64,000 nucleotides of DNA from Pseudonocardia parietis (GTDB lineage: Bacteria; Actinomycetota; Actinomycetes; Mycobacteriales; Pseudonocardiaceae): the NCBI RefSeq assembly GCF_017876315.1, contig NZ_JAGINU010000001.1, positions 6,448,001 to 6,512,000 on the forward strand, read 5' to 3'. The notes beneath the pieces were generated by a model, which saw only the letters and a program-made list of their open reading frames with translations, was not told the DNA's origin and made no database searches. Positions 24,474-33,292 of the stretch are shown one piece after another (the first letter of the stretch is position 1; the number at the start of each line of letters is the position of its first letter). The position numbers and the translations under genes are program-made.

Positions 24474-25397
24474 GTGATCTCGTCCGTACCGATCGCCGTG
24501 ACGCTCACCGTGCTGTTCACCCTCACCGGCGCCTACGCCCTGGCGCGCTGGTCGGCGGCGGTGTCCGCCCGGACGCCGGCGGCGCACCGCACCGCGGAGC
24601 TGGCGCACGTGGTGATGAGCGCCGCGATGGTCGTCATGACGTGGACCTGGTACGGCAGCACCGGGCTGTGGGTGCAGATCGCGCTGTTCACGATCTTCGG
24701 AGCGTTCTTCGCCGTGACCACGGTCCGCGGGATCCACTGCGGCCGGCCCGGGCGGGTCGCCGGTGCCGCGCACGGCCTGATGGCGGGGGCGATGGTCTGG
24801 ATGCTGGCGGCGATGCCCGTGATCATGCCGACGGCCGTGTCCGCGTCCGGTGGCGGCGGGCACGAGGGCCACGGCGGGTCGCACGGTGCGCACGGTGCCT
24901 CCGGGGCCGACCACACGATGCACGCCGGCCAGGCCGGCTGGGCGGTCGCGGTGACCGTCGTGCTGTGCGTGGCGCTGCTGGTCGCGGCCGGGTTCTGGGC
25001 GGCGCGCGCGGTGAGCGGGAGCCCGCGGGCGGGTGACCCCTGGACGCCCGACGACCCGGGTGCCGGCCCCGTCCCGGCGCCGTCCGCGGGCGCCGCCATG
25101 TCCGAAAGCACCGGCACGGCCGAGAGCACCGGCACGGCCGGGAGTGTCGAACACAGCGACGCGGGCCGGCCGGGAGTGCTCACCGGAGTCCGCCCGACCG
25201 CCGACGTCGACACGATCGCCGCGGATGCCCCGCAGCCGGATGACCGGCAGCTCGGCGCCCGGCGGCCCGGCACCCGGCAGCTCGGTGCCCGGCGGCCCGG
25301 CACCCCGCGGCTCGGCGCCCGGGAGGACGCCGCCTGCCACGCCGTCATGAGCCTCGGCATGGTCCTGATGCTCGCCGCCATGGTGGCCGGCTGGTGA
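24474..25397 (+). CDS. DUF5134-type histidine-rich membrane protein
   Basis: A 307-residue protein from GTG 24474 (GAGGAG upstream). Three or four N-terminal spans contain conserved histidines (AELAHVVMSAAMVVMTW, AAHGLMAGAMVWMLAAMPV). A cytoplasm- or outside-facing loop is rich in His and Gly (GGGGHEGHGGSHGAHGA). The linker carries nonapeptide repeats (QLGARRPGT, QLGARRPGT, RLGARED) and doubled ESTGTA. A final span has CHAVMSLGMVLMLAAMV. The His/Met-rich segments suggest metal (perhaps copper) binding. It overlaps the PepSY gene by four bases (GTGA). Confidence 0.75.
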   Translation: MISSVPIAVTLTVLFTLTGAYALARWSAAVSARTPAAHRTAELAHVVMSAAMVVMTWTWYGSTGLWVQIALFTIFGAFFAVTTVRGIHCGRPGRVAGAAHGLMAGAMVWMLAAMPVIMPTAVSASGGGGHEGHGGSHGAHGASGADHTMHAGQAGWAVAVTVVLCVALLVAAGFWAARAVSGSPRAGDPWTPDDPGAGPVPAPSAGAAMSESTGTAESTGTAGSVEHSDAGRPGVLTGVRPTADVDTIAADAPQPDDRQLGARRPGTRQLGARRPGTPRLGAREDAACHAVMSLGMVLMLAAMVAGW

Positions 25398-26851
25398 GCA
25401 CCGCCCTGCACACCGCTCCCGGGGAACCCGCCCCGCCACCGACCGGCGGCGCGACCTTCCGCGGGCTGAGGCCGCTGATCGCCCGCATCCACTTCTACGC
25501 GGGCCTGCTCGTCGGTCCGTTCCTGCTCGTCGCGGCCGTCACGGGGCTGCTGTACACGCTGTCCCCCGCGATCGAGCGGTGGGTGCACGACGACGCGCTG
25601 CACGTTCCGGTCACCGGGCCGGAGCTGCCGCTGTCCGAGCAGGTCGCGGCCGCGGTCGCGACCCGGCCGGGGCTGCCGGTGGCGGAGGTGCGGCCGTCCG
25701 CGGAGCCCGGCGTCACCACCCGGGTGTCGTTCGACGCCGGGCTGCCGGAGAGCTACCGGCGGACCGTCTTCGTGGACCCCTACACCGCCGAGCCGCAGGC
25801 CACCCTGGACACCTACGCCGAGTGGCTCCCGGTGCGCGGAGTGATCGACAACCTGCACCGGTCGCTGCTGCTGGGTCCCCCGGGCCAGGTCTACTCCGAG
25901 CTGGCCGCCTCCTGGCTTGCGGTGCTGGCGGCGTCCGGCCTCGTCGTGCAGCTCACCCGGCGGGTCCGTGCGCGGCGGGAACGGTTCCTGCCCCGCGGTG
26001 GCGGTTCGCCCCGGGCGCGGCTGCGGTCCTGGCACGGGGCGGTCGGTGTCTGGGCGTCGGTCGGGCTGCTGTTCCTGGCCGCGACCGGGCTGACCTGGTC
26101 GCAGTTCGCGGGAGCGAACGTGGGCGCGCTGCGCTCGGCGATGGACTGGACGACGCCGGCGGTCGCCACCGCCCTACCTGCCACGTCCGCCACCGACCCG
26201 GCCGGGAACACGCCCGCCCCTGCGACCGCGGGCACGGCGACCCCCGCGACCGCGGACACCGCCGCTCCGGCGACCACGGACACCGTCGCCGGCACCGCGG
26301 ACCGGGTGCTCACCGCCGCCCGCGCCGACGGGCTCGACGGTCCGGTGGAGATCGTCCCGGGCGATCCCGGCGAGGCCTGGTCGGTCCAGCAGACCGAGCG
26401 CAGCTGGCCGTCGCAGCAGGACTCGGTCGCCGTCGACCCCGCGACGGGCGTGATCACCGACCGGCTCGCGTTCGACGACTGGCCCCTCGCGGCGAAGCTC
26501 GCCCGCTGGGGCATCGACGCCCACATGGGGCTGCTGTTCGGCACCGCCAACCTGGTCGCGCTCGCCGCGCTCGCGTCCGCGGTGATCGTGCTCGTGGTGT
26601 GGGGCTACCGGATGTGGTGGCTGCGCCGCCCGGTGCTGCCCGGCGGAGCGCGGGGTGCGGCCGGTCCGCCCGGATCGCGGGAGCGGCCGTCGCCGGCCTC
26701 GGTGGGGGTGGTCGCGCTGGCCGCGGTCCTCACCGGGCTGCTCCTGCCGGTGCTCGGGGTCTCGCTGCTGCTGTTCCTGCTGCTCGACGCCGCGCTGTCC
26801 GCCCGGCGCGCCGCTCCGGCTGCGGTGGCAGGAGACGAGGGGAGCGGGTAG
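25394..26851 (+). CDS. PepSY-TM domain membrane protein
   Basis: A 485-residue protein of the PepSY-associated membrane family (PiuB-like). The first span is GLLVGPFLLVAAVTGLLYTL, PepSY segments lie outside the membrane (VFVDPYTAEPQATLDTYAEW and SVAVDPATGVITDRLAFDDW), and a central Ala/Thr-rich loop (ATPATADTAAPATTDTVAG) separates the halves. HR/H pairs near the membrane (NLHRSLLLG, DAHMGLLFG) are typical of a redox- or metal-linked family. GTG 25394 overlaps the DUF5134 stop, so the two are coupled. A role in metal reduction or uptake under SigC is inferred. Confidence 0.85.
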   Translation: MSTALHTAPGEPAPPPTGGATFRGLRPLIARIHFYAGLLVGPFLLVAAVTGLLYTLSPAIERWVHDDALHVPVTGPELPLSEQVAAAVATRPGLPVAEVRPSAEPGVTTRVSFDAGLPESYRRTVFVDPYTAEPQATLDTYAEWLPVRGVIDNLHRSLLLGPPGQVYSELAASWLAVLAASGLVVQLTRRVRARRERFLPRGGGSPRARLRSWHGAVGVWASVGLLFLAATGLTWSQFAGANVGALRSAMDWTTPAVATALPATSATDPAGNTPAPATAGTATPATADTAAPATTDTVAGTADRVLTAARADGLDGPVEIVPGDPGEAWSVQQTERSWPSQQDSVAVDPATGVITDRLAFDDWPLAAKLARWGIDAHMGLLFGTANLVALAALASAVIVLVVWGYRMWWLRRPVLPGGARGAAGPPGSRERPSPASVGVVALAAVLTGLLLPVLGVSLLLFLLLDAALSARRAAPAAVAGDEGSG

Positions 26852-26892
26852 ACCGGGATCGGCGATCCCGTCCCCGCGAAGGAGCCCCGCCC

Positions 26893-27786
26893 GTGTTCTG
26901 GTCCTCTCCCGCTCCCTGGACGACCGCCGAGATCCCGCCCCAGCAGGGCCGCACCGTGATCGTCACGGGCGCCAACAGCGGTCTCGGACTGGAGACCGCA
27001 CGCGCGCTGGTCCACGCCGGTGCCCGGGTGGTGTTGGCGGTGCGCGACACCGCCAAGGGCGACGCCGTCGCCACCGAGCTGGGCGGCGCGGCGAGCGTGC
27101 ACCATCTCGACCTGGCCGATCTCACGTCGGTGCGTTCGTTCGCCGCGGGCATCGAGGGCTCCGTCGACGTCCTGGTCAACAACGCCGGGCTGATGGCGAT
27201 CCCGCAGGGCCGCACCGCGGACGGCTTCGAGACGCAGTTCGGGGTGAACTTCCTCGGCCACTTCGCGCTCACCGGGCTGCTCGCCGACCGGATCACCGAC
27301 CGGGTCGTGACGCTGTCCAGCCAGATGCACCGGATCGGCCGGATCGACCTCGACGACCCGAACGTCGAGCGCCGGCGCTACGAGCGCTGGGCCGCCTACG
27401 GGCAGTCCAAGCTCGCCTGCCTGATGTTCGCCTACGAGCTGGAGCACCGGTTCGTCGCGGCGGGCTCGCGGCTGCGTTCGATGGCCGCGCACCCCGGTTA
27501 CTCCGCGACGAACCTGCACTCGCGCACCGAGTCCGTCCAGGACGCCGTGATGGGCGTGCTGATCCGGAGGTTCGCCCAGTCCGGGGCGGCGGGCGCGCTG
27601 CCCGCGCTGTACGCGGCGACCGTCCCGGACCTGCCCGGCGGCTCCTACATCGGGCCCGACGGCTTCCGCGAGATGCGCGGCTCACCGCGCCCGGTCGGCT
27701 CGACGGCCGCCTCGCACGACCGGCGTGTGCAGCGCGCCCTCTGGGAGCGCGCCGAGGAACTCACCAAGGTGTCCTTCCCGCTCTAG
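26893..27786 (+). CDS. Short-chain dehydrogenase/reductase
   Basis: A 297-residue SDR. Cofactor motif VTGANSGLGLETARAL (TGxxxGLG), the NNAG motif in VDVLVNNAGLMAIP, the catalytic Ser in VVTLSSQMHRIG and the YxxxK in AAYGQSKLACLMFA. Long retinol-dehydrogenase-like form. GTG 26893 has GGAG nine bases upstream, 41 bp after the PepSY gene, so read-through from that operon is possible. Substrate unknown. Confidence 0.85.
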   Translation: MFWSSPAPWTTAEIPPQQGRTVIVTGANSGLGLETARALVHAGARVVLAVRDTAKGDAVATELGGAASVHHLDLADLTSVRSFAAGIEGSVDVLVNNAGLMAIPQGRTADGFETQFGVNFLGHFALTGLLADRITDRVVTLSSQMHRIGRIDLDDPNVERRRYERWAAYGQSKLACLMFAYELEHRFVAAGSRLRSMAAHPGYSATNLHSRTESVQDAVMGVLIRRFAQSGAAGALPALYAATVPDLPGGSYIGPDGFREMRGSPRPVGSTAASHDRRVQRALWERAEELTKVSFPL

Positions 27787-27858
27787 CTCCTCCGGCGCCG
27801 ATGAGATCCGGCACCCGCACCGGTCCACCCCTCATACGGCGACGAGAGGGAGAACGGC

Positions 27859-28971
27859 ATGAGCGGGGTACGGGTACTCGTCGGGACGCGCAAGGGTGTG
27901 TTCGTGCTGACCGCGGACGGTGCGCGCCGGGACTGGAAGGTCACCGGGCCGCTGTTCGGCGGCTGGGAGGCCTATCACGTGACGGGCTCGCCCGCCGATC
28001 CCGACCGGGTCTGGGCGTCGCTGTCGCTGGGCTGGTTCGGCCAGCAGGTGCAGCGTTCCGACGACGGCGGGCGCACCTGGGAGGCGGTCGGCAACGACTT
28101 CACCTACGCCGGCGTCCCCGGTACGCACCAGTCCTACGACGGCACGCCGCGCCCCTGGGAGTTCACCCGGGTCTGGCACCTGCGACCGTCCGCGACCGAG
28201 CCGGACACCGTGCTCGCCGGGGTCGAGGACGCCGCGCTGTTCCGCTCCACCGACGGCGGTACGAGCTGGTCGGAGGTCCGCGGACTGCGCGAGCACGGCT
28301 CCGGGCCGCACTGGCAGCCCGGAGCGGGCGGGATGTGCCTGCACACGATCTGCCCCGATCCCCGCGACACCGACGCAATGCTCGTGGCGATCTCCGCGGC
28401 CGGTGTGTTCCGCACCGGGGACGGCGGCGCGACCTGGCAGGCGTCCAACCGCGGCCTGGTCAGCGAGGGCATCCTCGAGGCGTCCGCCGAGGTGGGTCAC
28501 TGCGTGCACAAGCTCGCCCGCCACCCGGGCCGGCCGGACACCGTCTACATGCAGAAGCACTGGGACGTCATGCGCTCCGACGACGGCGGCTCCTCCTGGT
28601 ACGACATCGGCGAGGGGCTGCCCAGCGACTTCGGGTTCGTCGTCGACGTGCACGCGCACGATCCGGACACCGTCTACGTCGTGCCGATCACCAGCGACAC
28701 CGAGCACTACCCGCCCGACGGCCGGTTGCGTGTCTACCGCAGCCGGTCCGGCGGCGCGGACTGGGAGCCGCTGACCGCGGGGCTGCCGCAGGAGCACTGC
28801 TACGTCGACGTGCTGCGCGACGCGATGGCGGTCGACCGGCTCGAGGACTGCGGGGTGTACGTCGGCACCACCGGCGGGCAGGTCTACGCCTCCGCCGACG
28901 CCGGGGACAGCTGGGCGCCGATCGTGCGGGACCTGCCGTCGGTGCTGTCGGTGGAGGTGCAGACGCTGTGA
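27859..28971 (+). CDS. WD40/YVTN/BNR-repeat (Asp-box) protein
   Basis: A 370-residue beta-propeller with repeated Asp-boxes: SDDGGRTWEAV, STDGGTSWSEV, TGDGGATWQAS, SDDGGSSWYDI and SADAGDSWAPI. No signal peptide, so it is cytosolic. The family resembles sialidase or photosystem-assembly-type propellers but lacks obvious sialidase catalytic residues, so a scaffold role is more likely. It is translationally coupled (GTGA) to a MoaD/ThiS-like protein, and its job is probably tied to that ubiquitin-like partner. Confidence 0.82.
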   Translation: MSGVRVLVGTRKGVFVLTADGARRDWKVTGPLFGGWEAYHVTGSPADPDRVWASLSLGWFGQQVQRSDDGGRTWEAVGNDFTYAGVPGTHQSYDGTPRPWEFTRVWHLRPSATEPDTVLAGVEDAALFRSTDGGTSWSEVRGLREHGSGPHWQPGAGGMCLHTICPDPRDTDAMLVAISAAGVFRTGDGGATWQASNRGLVSEGILEASAEVGHCVHKLARHPGRPDTVYMQKHWDVMRSDDGGSSWYDIGEGLPSDFGFVVDVHAHDPDTVYVVPITSDTEHYPPDGRLRVYRSRSGGADWEPLTAGLPQEHCYVDVLRDAMAVDRLEDCGVYVGTTGGQVYASADAGDSWAPIVRDLPSVLSVEVQTL

Positions 28972-29360
28972 ACCCGGCCGACGCTGTGCGCCCGGCGGAT
29001 CCTGTGCACCCGGCCGACGATGTGCGCCCGGTCGGGGAGGCGACGGCACCGGTGCTCTGCACGGTCCGCGTCGTGCTGCCCGCCCAGCTGCGCCGACTGG
29101 CGCGGGTGGACGGCGAGCTCGCACTCACCGTCGCCGGCCCGCCGGTGCGCCTCGGCGCGGTGCTCGACGCCGTGGAGGAGCGTCATCCGGTCCTGCGCGG
29201 CGCGATCCGCGACCGCACGACCGGGACCCGGCGGGCGTTCGTGCGCTACTTCGCCTGCGAGCAGGACCTGTCGCACGAGCCCTCGGGGGCGGCGCTGCCG
29301 CCCGCCGTCGCCCGCGGCGAGGAGCCGTTGCTCGTCGTCGGGGCGATGGCGGGCGGGTAG
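28968..29360 (+). CDS. MoaD/ThiS-family ubiquitin-like protein
   Basis: About 130 residues: a repetitive N-terminus (VRPADPVHPADDVRPVGE), then a ubiquitin-like fold (CTVRVVLPAQLRRLARVDGE, VRLGAVLDAVEERHPVLRGA) ending in a Gly-Gly tail (VVGAMAGG). The terminal GG is the feature activated to a thiocarboxylate in sulfur carriers. No E1-like or sulfurtransferase gene is adjacent. GTG 28968 overlaps the BNR gene stop. The first ~20 residues come from a degenerate ~18-base repeat and may not belong to the functional protein. Confidence 0.75.
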   Translation: MNPADAVRPADPVHPADDVRPVGEATAPVLCTVRVVLPAQLRRLARVDGELALTVAGPPVRLGAVLDAVEERHPVLRGAIRDRTTGTRRAFVRYFACEQDLSHEPSGAALPPAVARGEEPLLVVGAMAGG

Positions 29361-29368
29361 GAGCCGGA

Positions 29369-30586
29369 TCAGAGCTTCGAGGCGCGGGTGAAGTTCTCCG
29401 GGATGATCAGGTCGTCCCGGGTCAGCTCGTGGACGGAGTTCTTGCCCAGTCCGAGCAGCGCCTCGTCGATGCCCTTGTAGAGGATCGACAGCACGTTGCT
29501 GACACCGCGCTCGCCCTGCGCGGCCATGCCCCACAGGTAGGCGCGGCCGATCATGCAGGCCCGGGCGCCGAGCGCGAGCGCCTTGACGACGTCGGCACCG
29601 CGGCGCACCCCACCGTCCATCACGACCTCGACCTGGTCACCGACCGCGTCGACGACGGCGGGCAGCGCGCGGATCGCAGCCGGGGTGCCGTCGAGGTTGT
29701 TGCCGCCGTGGTTGGACACCGAGATCGCGGAGGCACCGGCGTCGACGGCGCGGCGCGCGTCGTCCGGGTGCATGATCCCCTTGATCATGAACGGGCCACC
29801 CCACTGCTCGCGCAGCCACGCGATGTCGTCCCAGGTCGGCTGCGGGGTCGTCCACCAGATGCCGTAGGCGCCGAAGAACGTCGGTGCCGCACCGCCCAAC
29901 GGCGGCACCATGTTCGGGACCGTGAGGTCGGGCAGCTTGCCCGAGCGCGCCCAGTCCAGCAGGTAGCGCGGCTTGGTGATCACCTCGGGGGCGAACTGCG
30001 CCATCGCCCTGAGGTCCATCTTCTCCGGGATGGGCGGGCTGCCCCAGTCCCGGCGGGTGGCGAAGGTCCAGTCCAGCGTCACGATCAGGCCCTTGGCGCC
30101 CGCCTCCTTCGCCCGCAGGGCGCGGGCCAGGATGTCCTCACGGGAGCCGGCCCAGTAGACCTGGAAGAAGACCTTGTCGTTGACCGCGCAGACGTCCTCG
30201 ACCGACCGCGACGCGAACGACGACAGGCCCATCCCCGTCGACACCGTCTGCTCCGGGTTCAACGGATTCTGGATGTTGGAGCTCGCGGCGGCCCGCGCGA
30301 CGGCGACCTCGCCCTCCGGGTCGACCGCCTGCACACCGGTCGGCGAGATCAGCACCGGCAGGTCGATCTCCTGCCCCAGGACCGTCGTGGACTGCTCGCG
30401 CTGCGGCGGCAGGTCCGCGATGTGCGGCCGGAATCCGATCTCGTCGAACGCGGCAACGTTGTCCGACAACGTGATGCCCTGTTCGGCACCGCCCACCAGT
30501 GCGTAGTAGACCGACTTCGGCAGCCGCCTGCGCGCCCGGCGCTGCGCCTCCGCGACGCTCTCGAACCAGTCCTTCGTGCTCGCCAT
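29369..30586 (-). CDS. FMN alpha-hydroxy-acid oxidase family, MftD-like
   Basis: A 405-residue FMN-dependent TIM barrel. The N-terminus (WFESVAEAQRRARRRLPKSV) and overall length resemble MftD, the pre-mycofactocin synthase; the catalytic histidine is in SVSNHGGNNLDG, and the FMN-phosphate loop includes VVMDGGVRRGADVVKALALG. No mftA, B, C, E or F genes occur in the window, so this is an orphan paralogue that may oxidise another 2-hydroxy acid or amine. The ATG has AAGGGG six bases upstream; two dyads lie just before it. Confidence 0.82.
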   Translation of the reverse strand: MASTKDWFESVAEAQRRARRRLPKSVYYALVGGAEQGITLSDNVAAFDEIGFRPHIADLPPQREQSTTVLGQEIDLPVLISPTGVQAVDPEGEVAVARAAASSNIQNPLNPEQTVSTGMGLSSFASRSVEDVCAVNDKVFFQVYWAGSREDILARALRAKEAGAKGLIVTLDWTFATRRDWGSPPIPEKMDLRAMAQFAPEVITKPRYLLDWARSGKLPDLTVPNMVPPLGGAAPTFFGAYGIWWTTPQPTWDDIAWLREQWGGPFMIKGIMHPDDARRAVDAGASAISVSNHGGNNLDGTPAAIRALPAVVDAVGDQVEVVMDGGVRRGADVVKALALGARACMIGRAYLWGMAAQGERGVSNVLSILYKGIDEALLGLGKNSVHELTRDDLIIPENFTRASKL

Positions 30587-30975
30587 GCCTGCCCCTTCGC
30601 AGTCGGTCGCGGTACTCGTTCACGGGTCGGGAGTCTCGTCACGCTGACACGTGACGGGCTTCACCGCAGGCTATCGTTTCGGCACCGGGTGCCACAATGC
30701 GGCCCGGCCCCGGCCCGTCCGATCGGCGGGGCCCGGGCCGTCCACCCGGCGGGGCCCGGCGCGCCGGGGCGGTCGCGGCCCACCGTCCGGCGAACGGCGT
30801 CCCTCGTCCGGCCGCTGGGCGTGTTCACGCTGCGCCACCGGAACCACCGGAACGGCCCACCCCGGATCGTGGAAGGACGTACGGAGGACCGGCCGTCGGT
30901 GACGTTGCGCGGTCTCGATACGGTGTGCCGGTAGTCACCGGTCAGCGGGCGGCGCGCCCGGGGCAAGGAGGAGCC
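30587..30975. promoter_or_regulatory. Divergent region mftD-like / LytTR with two dyads
   Basis: This 389-bp stretch has no gene. It contains the inverted repeat CGTCACG-N6-CGTGACG (30637-30656), about 50 bases before the mftD-like start, and GGCACC-N1-GGTGCC (30681-30693). A weak minus-strand promoter (TTGTGG, 18 bases, TAGCCT) surrounds the second dyad. Near the right end AAGGAGGAGCC forms the ribosome site of the LytTR gene. Confidence 0.4.
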
Positions 30976-32022
30976 GTGTACAGCCACGCGCGCGGTGGTC
31001 ACGCCTCCGGTGCGATGCCGGTCGTCGCCGGCTCGGCCGGCTACGGCATGCCGCCCGGCTACGGGGCGAGCAACCATCGCCCGATCGGCCTGCCCGGGCA
31101 ACCCGCCCGCGCGCCCGAGCCACCGCAGCCGTATCCGGCCCCGGCCGGTATCCGGCTGACCGTCCTCGCGGTGGACGACGAGGAGCCGGCCCTGCTGGAG
31201 CTCGCCCACCTGCTCGGCGAGGACCCGCGGGTCGACGTCGTGCTCACCGCGCCGGACGCGACCGAGGCGCTGCGCATCCTGCACGGCTCGCAGACCGACG
31301 CGGCGACACCGACCGTCGACGTCGTGTTCCTCGACATCCGGATGCCCGGCCTGGACGGGCTGGAGCTCGCCCGGGTGCTGAACGCGATGGCCGACCCGCC
31401 CCCGGTCGTCTTCGTGACCGCGCACGACGACCGCGCCGTCGACGCCTACGAGGTCGGCGCCGTCGACTACCTCCTCAAGCCGTTGCGCGGCGAGCGTCTC
31501 TCCGGGTCGCTGGACCGCACCATCGCCCTGCGGACCACGCACCGCGCCGAGGCGGGCGGCCCGCCCCCCGGCGCACCGGCCGCCCCCGCTCCCCCCGGCC
31601 GCCGGGGCGCCCCGCCCGCCACGCCCGACGACGAGGTCGTGCCGGTCGAGCTGGCCGGGACCACCAAGCTGGTTCCGCGCTCATCCATCCGATTCGTCGA
31701 GGCCCAGGGCGACTACGCCCGGCTGCACACCACGGACGGCAGCCACCTGGTCCGGATCCCGGTCTCGGTGCTCGAGGACCGGTGGGGCGACGCTGGGTTC
31801 GTGCGGATCCACCGGGCGTACCTGGTGGCGCTGCCGCTGATCACCGAGCTGCGGATGGCCGGTTCCGGCTACGTCGTGCGGCTGGGCAACGGGCCGAGCG
31901 CGGTCGAGCTACCGGTCAGCCGCCGGCACACCGCCGGGCTGAAGCGGATCCTGCGGGGGCGCCCACCGCGCCCGCAGCGGGGCCCGGAGGACGGCCCGGA
32001 CGGCCCGATCCTGCCCCGGTAA
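30976..32022 (+). CDS. LytTR-family response regulator
   Basis: A 348-residue regulator from GTG 30976 with a strong AAGGAGG site. A 60-residue flexible, Pro/Gly-rich N-terminus precedes the receiver domain (about 62-178), with VDDEE at 67-71 and the phospho-acceptor Asp120 in VVFLDIRMPG, and a lysine in DYLLKPLRGE. A proline-rich linker leads to the LytTR DNA-binding domain (about 225-330; FVEAQGDYARLHTTDGSHLV, FVRIHRAYLVAL). No histidine kinase gene is adjacent. It is an orphan that may serve a distant sensor. Confidence 0.88.
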   Translation: MYSHARGGHASGAMPVVAGSAGYGMPPGYGASNHRPIGLPGQPARAPEPPQPYPAPAGIRLTVLAVDDEEPALLELAHLLGEDPRVDVVLTAPDATEALRILHGSQTDAATPTVDVVFLDIRMPGLDGLELARVLNAMADPPPVVFVTAHDDRAVDAYEVGAVDYLLKPLRGERLSGSLDRTIALRTTHRAEAGGPPPGAPAAPAPPGRRGAPPATPDDEVVPVELAGTTKLVPRSSIRFVEAQGDYARLHTTDGSHLVRIPVSVLEDRWGDAGFVRIHRAYLVALPLITELRMAGSGYVVRLGNGPSAVELPVSRRHTAGLKRILRGRPPRPQRGPEDGPDGPILPR

Positions 32023-32154
32023 CCCGCCGGAGCTCCGCCGTCACGGTCCGCGCTGCCGAGGGGCCCGCTGATCGCCTGGGCACTAGATTGGTGATCGGTG
32101 TCTCTCCACGGTGTGCCGCAGCCGTCCACGTCCCCTCACCGATCGGCGGGCCGC

Positions 32155-33099
32155 ATGCGGCCCGTCGCACTGCTCGCCGCACTGGCCGCGATCTGCGCGC
32201 TCCTCGCGGGGTGCATGTCCGATCCGCCCGCCGACGCGGCTCCTCCGCCGTCCCAGCCGGAGGGGGCGGCCCCGGCCACGACCGCCGACCCGCCGGTGCC
32301 CGAGCTCCCCGGCGGCGGTACCGAGGTGTTCCCCGGCCGCCGGATCGCGGCGCTCTACGGCCATCCCGGCACGCCGTCGATGGGCGTGCTCGGGGAGCAG
32401 GACCTGCCGCGGTCGATCGCCCGCGCCCACGACCTCGCGGCCGACTTCGCGCCGCTCGTGCCCGAACCCGTGGTGCCGGCGTTCGAGATCATCGCGACCG
32501 TCGCCGACAGCGCGCCCGGCGCGGACGGCGACTACTCCGCCGAGATGAGCGTCGAGGAGCTGCGCCCGTGGGTCGAGGAGGCCGGCCGGGCGGGCGTCTA
32601 CGTCGTCATCGACCTGCAGCCGGGCCGTGCGGACTTCCTCACCCAGGCCAAGCGCTACACCGAGCTGCTCGCGCAGCCGCACGTGGGACTGGCGCTGGAC
32701 CCGGAGTGGCGGCTGGAGGCAGGCCAGCGGCACGGCGTCCAGGTCGGATCCGTGGACGCCGCCGAGGTCAACGCGACCTCCGACTGGCTGGCCGGCCTGG
32801 TCCGGGACCGCGGGCTGCCGCAGAAGGTGTTCCTGCTGCACCAGTTCAGGGTCCCGATGATCGCCGACCGGCAGGACGTCGTGACCGCTCGCCCGGAGCT
32901 CGCGACCATCCTGCACGCGGACGGGTTCGGCACTCCACAGGAGAAGATCGAGACCTGGAACGTGCTCCATGCGGCACCGCGTCCGGAGGGTCTCTGGTGG
33001 GGCTGGAAGAACTTCCTCGACGAGGACTCACCGACGTTCACGCCGCGTCAGACCTACGACGTCCGGCCCGAATCGCCCGTGTTCGTCTCGTACCAGTGA
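32155..33099 (+). CDS. Secreted lipoprotein of unknown function
   Basis: From ATG 32155 the protein (314 aa) begins with a perfect lipoprotein signal: MRPVALLAALAAICALLAGC, with Cys20 as the lipid-attachment residue. A GTG at 32098 would add 19 residues and is less suited to a signal. The mature part starts with a Pro/Ala linker and continues with a TIM-barrel-like pattern (VYVVIDLQPGRADF, VGLALDPEWRLEAG, KVFLLHQFRVPMI) ending in WWGWKNFLDEDSP. It may be a glycoside-hydrolase-like fold, but no catalytic pair can be assigned. Confidence 0.72.
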   Translation: MRPVALLAALAAICALLAGCMSDPPADAAPPPSQPEGAAPATTADPPVPELPGGGTEVFPGRRIAALYGHPGTPSMGVLGEQDLPRSIARAHDLAADFAPLVPEPVVPAFEIIATVADSAPGADGDYSAEMSVEELRPWVEEAGRAGVYVVIDLQPGRADFLTQAKRYTELLAQPHVGLALDPEWRLEAGQRHGVQVGSVDAAEVNATSDWLAGLVRDRGLPQKVFLLHQFRVPMIADRQDVVTARPELATILHADGFGTPQEKIETWNVLHAAPRPEGLWWGWKNFLDEDSPTFTPRQTYDVRPESPVFVSYQ

Positions 33100-33133
33100 C
33101 GGGTATGTCCGGCCTGTCCGGAGACCCCACACG

Positions 33134-33151
33134 GGTGGGTGGCCACCCACC
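33134..33151. terminator. 18-bp perfect palindrome after the lipoprotein gene
   Basis: GGTGGGTGG is followed directly by CCACCCACC, 35 bases after the stop codon. A second palindrome, CGTGATCACG (33157-33166), lies just behind. The first can form a terminator-like stem; either could be a protein-binding site ahead of the LCP gene. Confidence 0.35.
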
Positions 33152-33292
33152 GAGATCGTGATCACGGCAAGTATTCTCGGATGACCCGCGCGCCGGTGCC
33201 GCCGCCGGGCAGATGCCCGTGCTGCGGCCCCGGAACCCGGCACGGTGGACCCGACGGTACCGACCAGCCGACCTGTGAAGGGGGTGCCCGGG

